Source: Prevotella sp. (GTDB lineage Bacteria; Bacteroidota; Bacteroidia; Bacteroidales; Bacteroidaceae). Taken from it: a stretch of 64,000 nucleotides of DNA. The translations under genes and the position numbers were made by a program. The stretch is taken from positions 124,001-188,000 of the forward strand of contig JAFZIZ010000015.1 in the NCBI GenBank assembly GCA_017554145.1, in the 5' to 3' direction. Below, piece by piece: positions 54,044 through 61,757 of this stretch; position 1 is the first letter of the stretch; the number at the start of each line of letters is the position of its first letter. The notes beneath the pieces are model-generated. The model was not told the origin of the DNA. It worked only from the letters and a program-made list of their open reading frames with translations, and made no database searches.

Positions 54044-55291
54044 ATGAAGGAAAGTATTAAAGATTTTGAAATCATGGCTCCTGTGGGTAGTCGTGAATCG
54101 TTGGCTGCAGCGCTGAAGGCTGGAGCAGGTTCTGTTTATTTCGGAGTGGAACAACTGAACATGCGCTCACATTCTGCCAACCATTTCACGATTGACGATC
54201 TCAGGGAGATAGCCGCTACCTGTGAAGAACATGGCGTGAAGAGTTACCTCACTGTGAATACGATTATCTATGGTGAGGATATCGCTCTGATGCATGAGAT
54301 TGTTGACGCTGCCGTTGAAGCACATATCTCTGCCATCATTGCCTGTGATATCGCCGTGATGACCTATTGTCGACAAAAGGGGATGGAGGTACATCTCTCC
54401 ACCCAACTGAATATCTCGAATATCGAAGCACTGAAGTTCTATGCCCAGTTTGCCGATGTGGTAGTCCTTGCCCGTGAACTGAATCTTGACCAAGTGGCAG
54501 ACATCTATCGGCAGATAGAGGAACAGCATATCTGTGGTCCTTCTGGAGAACAGATCCGTATTGAGATGTTTTGTCATGGTGCTCTGTGTATGGCGATTAG
54601 CGGCAAGTGTTATATGAGCCTCGATAACACAGGTCGTTCAGCCAATCGTGGAGAATGTATGCAGATTTGTCGTCGCTCCTATATCGTCACAGACAGGGAG
54701 ACAGGAACAGAATTGGAGATAGATAATAAATATATCATGAGTCCGAAAGACCTGAAGACCATCCGTTTTATCGATCGTATGATGAAAAACGGTGTGAGGG
54801 TCTTTAAGATTGAGGGTCGTGCCCGTGGTCCTGAATATGTGATGACGGTAGTGCAATGCTACAAGGAGGCAATACAGTCAGTACTCGATAATACCTTTAC
54901 GGAAGAGAAGAAAGACCAATGGGACGAGCGCCTTGCTACTGTTTTCAATCGTGGTTTCTGGGATGGTTACTATCAGGGACAACAGTTGGGAGAATGGAAC
55001 AATCACTATGGCTCTTGTGCCACAGAGCGTAAACAATATGTGGGAAAAGGTGTGAAGTATTTCTCCAAACTCGGAGTAGCGGAATTCACTTGTGAGGCTT
55101 GTGAGTTTTCAGTAGGCGATAAGATGCTCATTACTGGACCAACCACGGGTGCCCTCTATGTGACTGTTGACGAGATTCATGATGACATTCAGGCAGTACA
55201 GACAGCCCAGAAGGGAATGCGTGTCAGTATCAAGGTACCAGAGAAGGTAAGGCCTTCGGACAAACTGTTTAAAATCATTAAGGCGATATAA
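54044..55291 (+). CDS. trhP: Peptidase U32 family protein, TrhP/YegQ-like (tRNA hydroxylation)
   Basis: From ATG 54044 the product has 415 residues. The U32 signature MFCHGALCMAISGKCYMS is near 180-197, followed by NRGECMQICRRSY near 205-217, which supply the conserved cysteines. Members of this YegQ-type branch take part in prephenate-dependent 5-hydroxyuridine formation at tRNA position 34. The protein is slightly shorter than E. coli YegQ (about 450), so the exact branch is inferred. SufE starts 4 bp after its stop, giving a two-gene operon. Confidence 0.82.
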   Translation: MKESIKDFEIMAPVGSRESLAAALKAGAGSVYFGVEQLNMRSHSANHFTIDDLREIAATCEEHGVKSYLTVNTIIYGEDIALMHEIVDAAVEAHISAIIACDIAVMTYCRQKGMEVHLSTQLNISNIEALKFYAQFADVVVLARELNLDQVADIYRQIEEQHICGPSGEQIRIEMFCHGALCMAISGKCYMSLDNTGRSANRGECMQICRRSYIVTDRETGTELEIDNKYIMSPKDLKTIRFIDRMMKNGVRVFKIEGRARGPEYVMTVVQCYKEAIQSVLDNTFTEEKKDQWDERLATVFNRGFWDGYYQGQQLGEWNNHYGSCATERKQYVGKGVKYFSKLGVAEFTCEACEFSVGDKMLITGPTTGALYVTVDEIHDDIQAVQTAQKGMRVSIKVPEKVRPSDKLFKIIKAI

Positions 55292-55307
55292 CGATATGAC
55301 GATTAAC
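55284..55307. repeat. Possible octamer array at the trhP-sufE junction
   Basis: CGATATAA and CGATATGA are followed by a degenerate third unit CGATTAAC. They contain the TAA stop of trhP and the ATG start of sufE. Only two good copies, so chance is possible. Confidence 0.35.
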
Positions 55308-55721
55308 GAGATACAAGACGAGATTATTGAGGAATTCGCCAGTTTTGACGACTGGATGGATAAATACCAGATGCTCATTGACATAGGCAATGAACAGGAA
55401 CCTTTAGATGAGAAGTACAAGGTGGAGAGTAATCTGATAGATGGTTGTCAGAGCCGAGTTTGGTTACAGGCAGACTATCACGATGGTATTATCGATTTTG
55501 CTGCAGAGAGTGATGCCTTGATCGTGAAAGGTATAGTGTCTTTGCTGATTCGTGTCCTCTCAGGACATACTCCTCAGGAGATCCTGGATGCAGATTTATA
55601 CTTTATTGATCAGATAGGGCTGAAAGAACATCTCTCTCCCACACGCAGTAACGGTTTGCTGGCGATGGTGAAACAGATACGGATGTATGCCCTTGCTTTC
55701 AAGACAAAAGCAAACGCCTAA
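55296..55721 (+). CDS. sufE: SufE family cysteine desulfurase sulfur acceptor
   Basis: The 141-residue protein is full-length for SufE. The sulfur-accepting Cys51 lies in NLIDGCQSRVWL. SufE receives persulfide sulfur from SufS and hands it to SufB for Fe-S cluster assembly. It follows trhP by 4 bp, which makes sense as tRNA modification and Fe-S enzymes both draw on this sulfur supply, though the link is inferred. It converges with the histidine phosphatase gene with a 4-bp overlap. Confidence 0.9.
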   Translation: MTINEIQDEIIEEFASFDDWMDKYQMLIDIGNEQEPLDEKYKVESNLIDGCQSRVWLQADYHDGIIDFAAESDALIVKGIVSLLIRVLSGHTPQEILDADLYFIDQIGLKEHLSPTRSNGLLAMVKQIRMYALAFKTKANA

Positions 55722-57040
55722 TTGCTTTCGTAAGCATCAAGAATCTTTAAGTAATAATCTCGGAAGTCACTCCAATGATAATAGGGGGCGATGTCTGACT
55801 TGAGAGGTAGCGTCGCCTCCTCTTCATTCAACAGAACTTTTACCAAGATGTTTTTATCATAGTAGTCATTGCGATAGAAGATAAATTGCAGGTTGGATGC
55901 CATCGGGAATACAAGACAAGCCCACCAGCCATTTTCCTCCAATTCTTCCAGATTCATTGTTTGGAACCCAAAACCATTAATTTTCATCAGACAGGTCAGC
56001 GGTAGTATCATTGTCTCGTGTCCGAAACGAAGTTGGGCACCAGGCTTCCTTAACTGAATACAACTGTCAGCTTCCTGTATGATTTGACGCAAAAGGTATC
56101 GTTGGGTATATGGCTGTTTTCCACCATTCAGGAGAGAAGGACCATACATGAAATACCACCAGGCATTCTCTTTCTGCCAGAACTGATGGATATCCTCGTA
56201 AGAAAAAATATCCAGATAGTCTATCTTGCTTCCCATACGGGTATTCTGTTGGATGAGAGCTGTCTTCAGAAGATAGTAGTTCAGGTCGATCTCATCCACA
56301 TGTTCACGTACATAAACAGAGTCATTAAACAATAACGACATTAGTCTTGGATTGTGCTCACGATGGGCGCAATACTCATCAAATGCTTTCTCAGCAGCGC
56401 TTGTCATCATACTGTCACGAAGATCTTTGTCCTGATGGTTCATATACCACATATCATGCTTGGAGGCGTCCATGCGAATCTGCAGTTTGGGATTACGAGC
56501 AAGCATGGCTTGTAAAGCAGAACCCATTGAAAGGATACAACGATTGGATGTGGTACTTTTGGCATCAATATGTGCTTTCCCTTCAAAGACTTCAGGAAAA
56601 CGAGTCATCATACGACGGGCAATACCCTTTTGTTGCTGTTTCCCTAACTCTGACAAGTCGCCCCAACGACCTTCTGAGTCGGCGATAATCTCTTGGAGTT
56701 GGCGCATGATATGCTTTCCCAAAGGCGTCAGTTTATCAAGGCTATCTGCTTTTAGTAATATATTGAGAGGAACATCATATCCCTTGCGGTTATTCAGATA
56801 ACGGGAACCATGACGTCCATAATGACTGATATAGAAAGGATGCTTTCCTGTAGGAGGAGGTGTCTGCTTTTGAAGTATGGTATCAGGATAGATACAATAG
56901 TTGCTTGCCGAGAAGTTACGGTTCTGACTGATACGGTCGAAGGCTGATAGAGACTGGGCAAAACCAATCGTCGTCATGCTGAGAAGCATGACTATCATGA
57001 ATAATGTGCGCCAGATATTCTTAATTGCCTTGATATGCAT
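55718..57040 (-). CDS. Histidine-type phosphatase (histidine acid phosphatase family)
   Basis: The 440-residue protein has a signal peptide (about 11-29, ending GFAQ). The active-site motif is YGRHGSR (Arg76, His77). The C-terminal motif is RFGHETMILPL instead of the classical HD; an HE/HAE motif recalls multiple inositol polyphosphate phosphatases. It should remove phosphate from an organic phosphate such as phytate in the periplasm or outside. It is a close paralogue of the next gene (roughly half the residues shared on inspection), overlapping it by 20 bp. Confidence 0.82.
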   Translation of the reverse strand: MHIKAIKNIWRTLFMIVMLLSMTTIGFAQSLSAFDRISQNRNFSASNYCIYPDTILQKQTPPPTGKHPFYISHYGRHGSRYLNNRKGYDVPLNILLKADSLDKLTPLGKHIMRQLQEIIADSEGRWGDLSELGKQQQKGIARRMMTRFPEVFEGKAHIDAKSTTSNRCILSMGSALQAMLARNPKLQIRMDASKHDMWYMNHQDKDLRDSMMTSAAEKAFDEYCAHREHNPRLMSLLFNDSVYVREHVDEIDLNYYLLKTALIQQNTRMGSKIDYLDIFSYEDIHQFWQKENAWWYFMYGPSLLNGGKQPYTQRYLLRQIIQEADSCIQLRKPGAQLRFGHETMILPLTCLMKINGFGFQTMNLEELEENGWWACLVFPMASNLQFIFYRNDYYDKNILVKVLLNEEEATLPLKSDIAPYYHWSDFRDYYLKILDAYESN

Positions 57041-58310
57041 CGAGTTTCTTCAAATAATAGTCACGTACTTCTTCCCATTTATAGTAAGGAGCCATACTGT
57101 TCTTGATAGGCAGCGTCGCCTCATTCTCATTCAATAGAACTTTCACAAGGACATCTTTGTCCTCAGGGTTATTACGATAGAAAATAAATTGTATATTGGC
57201 GCCCATAGGGAAAACCCTATAGTTGATCCATCCCTTGCGCTCTAAACTATCAAAATTGTCGGTCACCAAATCAAAACCGTTTAGACCTAACAGGCAAGTC
57301 AACGGCATTACCATCGTTTCATGGCCAAAGCGTAGAGTGGCACCAGGTTTCGGCAAAGCGATACAACTGTCGGCTTCTTGAATGATTTGTCGTAATAAGT
57401 TACGCTGATTATAAGGTTGTTTTCCACCATTCAGAGAACAAGCACCATAATAGATATACCACCAGGTATTGTCTATCTTCCAATAATTGTAGATTTCCTC
57501 GTCAGAGAAGATATCATAGAGGGTAACCTTTTTGCGAGCCTCTGTATTCTGGATACAGGATGCCAGACGGAAGAGGTCTTCTCCCAGATGTTGTACTTTC
57601 ACATGTTTGTGAACATAGGCAGTATCATTGAATAACCTCGGCATCAACAGGTATCCACACTCATAATCCTTAGTATAAGTCTGATAGGCATTACGTAAGG
57701 TGGAGTCTTTTCGTTCTTCCTTCAACTTCTTGTCTTGGAAGTTCATATACCACATATCATATTGCGAAGCATCATGACGAATACGTAGGTCAGGATTCAT
57801 CGTAATCAATTGAAATAGGGCGTTCTCCATCGAAAGGATACAACGAATCACCACTGTGCTCTTGGCATCAATATTCGCTTTTCCTTCAAAAACTTCAGGG
57901 AAGCGCTCGAACATACGCTTTGCAATCTGCCGATGTTGCTCAGCACCTAGCTGCGTTAGTTCTCCAAGACGGAGATTGGCCTCCTCTCGTAACATCGCTA
58001 CGCGACGCAGTACATCCTGACCTAAGGGTGTTAGTTTACCCAAAGAGTCTGCCTTAGCTAATATCTTATAGGGATCGTCGTAATCATCCTTATTAATCAG
58101 GAATCTTGAGCCATGACGGCCATAGTGACTGATATAGAAAGGCTTCTTCCCATCAGGTGCTGGCGTCAGTTTGGTCTGCTTAGGACCAGGGTAGGCGAGA
58201 TAGTTACTGGCGGAGTTATGTATATCCTTCAGTATCTCTTCCTTAGCGGTCTGCGCATTCATCCCTAACGAGAAAAAGAAAGCCGCAATAATGAGTTTCA
58301 ATACCTTCAT
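57021..58310 (-). CDS. Histidine-type phosphatase (histidine acid phosphatase family), paralogue
   Basis: From the ATG at 58310 the product has 429 residues with a signal peptide (VLKLIIAAFFFSLGMNAQ). YGRHGSRF holds Arg65 and His66; RFGHETMVMPL replaces the classical HD. The upstream open frame (to 58373) crosses the promoter box, so it is not used. This is the first gene of a tandem duplicate pair; blocks such as GKxPFYISHYGRHGSR, SLNGGKQPY and RQIIQEADSCI are shared with the downstream copy. Confidence 0.83.
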   Translation of the reverse strand: MKVLKLIIAAFFFSLGMNAQTAKEEILKDIHNSASNYLAYPGPKQTKLTPAPDGKKPFYISHYGRHGSRFLINKDDYDDPYKILAKADSLGKLTPLGQDVLRRVAMLREEANLRLGELTQLGAEQHRQIAKRMFERFPEVFEGKANIDAKSTVVIRCILSMENALFQLITMNPDLRIRHDASQYDMWYMNFQDKKLKEERKDSTLRNAYQTYTKDYECGYLLMPRLFNDTAYVHKHVKVQHLGEDLFRLASCIQNTEARKKVTLYDIFSDEEIYNYWKIDNTWWYIYYGACSLNGGKQPYNQRNLLRQIIQEADSCIALPKPGATLRFGHETMVMPLTCLLGLNGFDLVTDNFDSLERKGWINYRVFPMGANIQFIFYRNNPEDKDVLVKVLLNENEATLPIKNSMAPYYKWEEVRDYYLKKLDAYQGN

Positions 58311-58329
58311 ATTTTTACATAATAGGTTG

Positions 58330-58337
58330 CAAAGGTA
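58330..58337 (-). promoter_or_regulatory. -7 promoter box (TACCTTTG) of the phosphatase pair
   Basis: Perfect box on the minus strand, 19 bp upstream of the ATG at 58310. Confidence 0.6.
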
Positions 58338-58400
58338 CGAATATTTATTGATAAATCCATAATTGTTTAACATTTTCTTTGTGTTTTATCATTTTATAAT

Positions 58401-58408
58401 TATCTTTG
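58401..58408 (+). promoter_or_regulatory. -7 promoter box (TATCTTTG) of the rpoN operon
   Basis: Perfect box, 26 bp before ATG 58435. Confidence 0.62.
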
Positions 58409-58434
58409 CCGATAGAATCAAAACCACTTCCTTT

Positions 58435-59082
58435 ATGGCAAGAAATCAAGAATGGCAGAACGATTATTGGTTACTTCTTATGCAGGTTTATCTGAAGAAG
58501 CCTGTGGGGGTGAAACCGGTATATAGTAAAATGATGGTAGACCTAAGTTTGGAGTTGCACGTTGCTCCTCAGATACTGTTTAACAGAATGTGTGAGATTG
58601 CCAATTTAGAGACACCACGCATTGAACGTATCTGGCAAGAATATGGTGCGAATCCTCGTCGCCTGAATCGTGCCGTCAGTCTGTTGCGCCAAATGAAAGG
58701 ATTTGGTAATAATGAGGAGTTTTATGAGGGAGTAGATGTCCAAGAGACCTTTGAGCGTGATTTCCGCCCCGTCAATGATGATACCTCTATCACTCCTGTT
58801 ATGCTAATATTGGTGCTTGACCTCTATTTCCGCTTGACGCCTATCACGATGGTACCAGAGACTCCTGAGATACAACAGTTGGGACGTTTGATGAAGATTC
58901 CTGCCAAAGAGGTGGCGAACATCATGGATATCTATCAGCACTGCGACCCTTATCTTAATCGTAAGGAAGTAGTGTTCAGCCCCTTGTTTCCCGCCTGTCA
59001 GGATATATGGCAACGATATGGTAACTGGGATACAGAACAACTGGCCTCTTATGCTCGTCAGTTAAAAGAATACTTCAAATAA
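58435..59082 (+). CDS. Conserved protein of unknown function upstream of rpoN
   Basis: From ATG 58435 the product has 215 residues, with no signal peptide or membrane segment. The sequence is mostly helical (NDYWLLLMQVYLKKPVGVKPVYSKMMVDLSLELHV; RRLNRAVSLLRQMKGFG). I do not recognise the family. Its stop directly abuts the rpoN ATG, so the two are translated together, which hints at a function linked to sigma-54 or simply a conserved operon. The earlier in-frame start codons precede the promoter box. Confidence 0.75.
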   Translation: MARNQEWQNDYWLLLMQVYLKKPVGVKPVYSKMMVDLSLELHVAPQILFNRMCEIANLETPRIERIWQEYGANPRRLNRAVSLLRQMKGFGNNEEFYEGVDVQETFERDFRPVNDDTSITPVMLILVLDLYFRLTPITMVPETPEIQQLGRLMKIPAKEVANIMDIYQHCDPYLNRKEVVFSPLFPACQDIWQRYGNWDTEQLASYARQLKEYFK

Positions 59083-60582
59083 ATGGCACAAGAGCAGATA
59101 CAAGAGCAGCAACAGACCCTTGCGTTAAAGCAGACGCAGAGTATTACGCAGCAACAGCTGTTGCAGGCGCAACTCATTGAACTGCCCATCGCTCAGTTGT
59201 TGGAACGTGTCAATACTGAGATGGATGATAACCCTGCTCTGGAGGTTAATACTGGCGAAGAATCAGATTTTTCAGATAATTCTGAGTACTCAGAGTCTTC
59301 CGAAAACTCCGAATCCTCCGACGACTTCGAAAGCGAAGAACGCCAGTCGGCCTTAGATGCTGCTTTAGAAAATATCGGACGTGATGATGAAGACTTACCA
59401 GTCTATCATGGTGGACAATCTTATAACGAAGAGCGTGAGGAGATAGTCTATGGAGAGACACAGTCGTTCTATGATCAACTCAAAGAACAGATGGGTGTCA
59501 TTGAAATGACAGAACGTCAGCGTGACATCATGGAATACTTGATAGGCTCTCTTGATGATGATGGACTCCTTCGTAAATCACTTGATAATATCAGTGACGA
59601 ATTGGCTATCTATCATGCCATAGATGCTAACATCCAAGAGATTGAGGAGGTGTTGCTGCTTCTACAGGAGTTTGATCCCGCTGGTATTGGTGGACGCTCT
59701 TTACAAGAATGTCTTTTGCTTCAAATCAAGAGACGTACTCCTTCCCGTTTGCGTGACTTGATGGAACAGGTGATTACAGATTTCTTTGAGGAGTTTACGA
59801 AAAAACATTGGAAAAAAATACAGCAGGCACTTCAGCTGAACGACTTGCAGACGGAGACACTGATGGGAGAGTTACGCAAACTAAATCCCAAACCAGGTGC
59901 TTCGATGGGAGAGGCAGTGGGACGTTCCATGCAACAGATTACACCCGACTTTATCGTTGACACCCAAGATGATGGAACAGTGACCTTCCAACTGAACCTT
60001 GGAGAGGTGCCAGAGTTGCATGTGTCTCAGTCGTTTACTGATACATTGCGCGAATATCAGGACAACAAGGACAACATGAGTCGTCAGATGAAAGAGGCGT
60101 TACTTTATACAAAGAAAAAGGTGGATGCCGCACAGGGATTCATCGAAGCCATCCGAGTGCGCCGACATACACTGACAATTACGATGCAGGCTATTATTCA
60201 GTGGCAGCACCGTTATTTCGAGGAAGGTGATGAGGCTTTACTTCGTCCGATGATTCTTAAAGATATTGCAGAGAAGACAGGTCTCGACTTGAGTACTGTC
60301 TCACGCGTCAGTAACTCTAAATATGCACAAACACGTTGGGGCACTTTCCCCTTACGTCATTTCTTTAGCGACAGTTATGTGACGGCTGATGGTGATGAAC
60401 TCTCCACCAGAGAGATTAAGGCCGCATTGCAAGATTTGGTGGATACGGAAGATAAGCACAAGCCTTTGAGTGATGAGGCTTTAGGGAAATTACTTGCCGA
60501 GAAAGGTTATCCTATTGCCCGTCGTACAGTAGCAAAATACCGGGAACAGTTAGGAATCCCTGTGGCACGACTGAGAAAATAA
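59083..60582 (+). CDS. rpoN: RNA polymerase sigma-54 factor
   Basis: The 499-residue protein has a Gln-rich region I (LALKQTQSITQQQLLQAQLIELP), an acidic region II made of seven Ser-Asp/Glu-x triplets (about 61-81), the core-binding region (RDIMEYLIGSLDDDGLL), a helix-turn-helix (DLSTVSRVSNSKYAQTRWGTFPLRHFFS) and the RpoN box ARRTVAKYRE near 480. It directs transcription from -24/-12 promoters with an enhancer-binding ATPase, none of which is encoded in this window. The acidic block is encoded by a 9-bp tandem repeat. Confidence 0.95.
   Translation: MAQEQIQEQQQTLALKQTQSITQQQLLQAQLIELPIAQLLERVNTEMDDNPALEVNTGEESDFSDNSEYSESSENSESSDDFESEERQSALDAALENIGRDDEDLPVYHGGQSYNEEREEIVYGETQSFYDQLKEQMGVIEMTERQRDIMEYLIGSLDDDGLLRKSLDNISDELAIYHAIDANIQEIEEVLLLLQEFDPAGIGGRSLQECLLLQIKRRTPSRLRDLMEQVITDFFEEFTKKHWKKIQQALQLNDLQTETLMGELRKLNPKPGASMGEAVGRSMQQITPDFIVDTQDDGTVTFQLNLGEVPELHVSQSFTDTLREYQDNKDNMSRQMKEALLYTKKKVDAAQGFIEAIRVRRHTLTITMQAIIQWQHRYFEEGDEALLRPMILKDIAEKTGLDLSTVSRVSNSKYAQTRWGTFPLRHFFSDSYVTADGDELSTREIKAALQDLVDTEDKHKPLSDEALGKLLAEKGYPIARRTVAKYREQLGIPVARLRK
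59263..59325. repeat. 9-bp tandem repeat encoding an acidic linker in rpoN
   Basis: Seven 9-bp units of the type TC(A/T/C)GA(N)NNN, for example TCCGAATCC and TCTGAGTAC, encode Ser-(Asp/Glu)-x triplets in sigma-54 region II. Confidence 0.8.
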
Positions 60583-60598
60583 GTAACGAAACGAATAG

Positions 60599-61222
60599 AT
60601 GATGAGAAGGAAACAGCAGTTGATAGTGGCAGCGCGTGTGATGAGTATGCTCTTCACACCGTTTTATCTGCCTATTATCGGACTCATAGCCCTGTTTACG
60701 TTCAGTTATATGAACATTTTTCCGTTGTCATATAAGTTACAGGTTCTTATTATGGTCTATCTCTTCACTATTCTATTGCCTTCACTACTGATACATTTCT
60801 ATCGTCGCTATCAGGGATGGACGTTGATAGAATTAGGACAACGGGAGCGTCGTATGGTACCTTATGTCCTTTCCATCCTCTGCTATTTCTCTTGTATCTA
60901 TCTGATGGAACGGCTCCATATGCCTCATTTCATCAGTTCCATTGTGGTGGCAGCCTTGATAGTACAGATTGTCTGTGCCCTCCTGAATGTATGGTGGAAG
61001 ATTTCTACGCATACCGCTGCTATAGGTGGTGTCGGGGGAGCCTTGTTTGCCTTTGCAGAATATTTAGGTTTTAATCCTGTATGGTGGCTGTGCTTAGTGT
61101 TCTTTGTAGCTGGTATCTTAGGAACATGCAGGATGGTACTCCGTCAGCACACTCTCTCGCAAGTCATTGGTGGTTTTTGGGTGGGATTTGTTTGTGCAGC
61201 TCTTTCCATACTATTTTTATAA
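60599..61222 (+). CDS. PAP2-like integral membrane protein
   Basis: The 207-residue protein has about six membrane helices. STHTAAIGGVGGALFA near 142-157 and RMVLRQHTLSQVIGGFWVGF near 180-199 resemble the second and third motifs of PAP2 phosphatases, but the third motif has RQHTLSQVIGG in place of SRVYLGVHYPSDVLGG, and the first motif is poor. It could be a lipid phosphatase or a related non-catalytic membrane protein. ATG 60602 is an equally good start. It follows rpoN by 16 bp and precedes purE by 22 bp. Confidence 0.65.
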   Translation: MMRRKQQLIVAARVMSMLFTPFYLPIIGLIALFTFSYMNIFPLSYKLQVLIMVYLFTILLPSLLIHFYRRYQGWTLIELGQRERRMVPYVLSILCYFSCIYLMERLHMPHFISSIVVAALIVQIVCALLNVWWKISTHTAAIGGVGGALFAFAEYLGFNPVWWLCLVFFVAGILGTCRMVLRQHTLSQVIGGFWVGFVCAALSILFL

Positions 61223-61244
61223 CAATAATAAAAAATATTAAGAT

Positions 61245-61751
61245 ATGAATCCAATTGTCAGTATTATCATGGGTAGCACCAGTGATCTGCCCGTTATGGA
61301 GAAAGCCTGTAAACTCTTAGACGAGATGCAGGTGCCGTTTGAAGTGAATGCCCTCTCTGCTCATCGTACCCCAGAAGCTGTTGAAGAGTTTGCCCGTAAC
61401 GCAAAAGACCGTGGCATCCGTGTGATTATCGCTGCAGCAGGAATGGCAGCTGCCCTTCCTGGTGTTATTGCCGCCTCTACTACGTTGCCCGTCATTGGTG
61501 TCCCCATCAAAGGAATGCTCGATGGACTGGATGCGATGTTGAGTATCATTCAGATGCCTCCAGGTATCCCTGTGGCTACGGTGGGAGTCAACGGAGCTCA
61601 GAATGCTGCCATCTTAGCTGTCGAGATGCTTGCTCTCAGTGATGAGGCTATCGCCCAACGCCTTTCCGACTACAAGGTAGGTCTTAAAGATAAAATTGTC
61701 AAGGCAAACAAGGAACTCGCTGATGTAAAGTACCAATATAAGACGAACTAA
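61245..61751 (+). CDS. purE: N5-carboxyaminoimidazole ribonucleotide mutase
   Basis: The 168-residue protein is the PurE class I mutase, which moves the carboxyl group of N5-CAIR to give CAIR in purine synthesis. GSTSDLPVM is near 10-18, the catalytic His40 is in SAHRTPE, and the AAGMAAALPGVIAASTTLPVIGVP substrate loop is near 65-88. No purK is adjacent. It is last in the plus-strand run from 58435 and converges on the AsmA-like gene with a 6-bp gap. Confidence 0.93.
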   Translation: MNPIVSIIMGSTSDLPVMEKACKLLDEMQVPFEVNALSAHRTPEAVEEFARNAKDRGIRVIIAAAGMAAALPGVIAASTTLPVIGVPIKGMLDGLDAMLSIIQMPPGIPVATVGVNGAQNAAILAVEMLALSDEAIAQRLSDYKVGLKDKIVKANKELADVKYQYKTN

Positions 61752-61757
61752 TTACAT

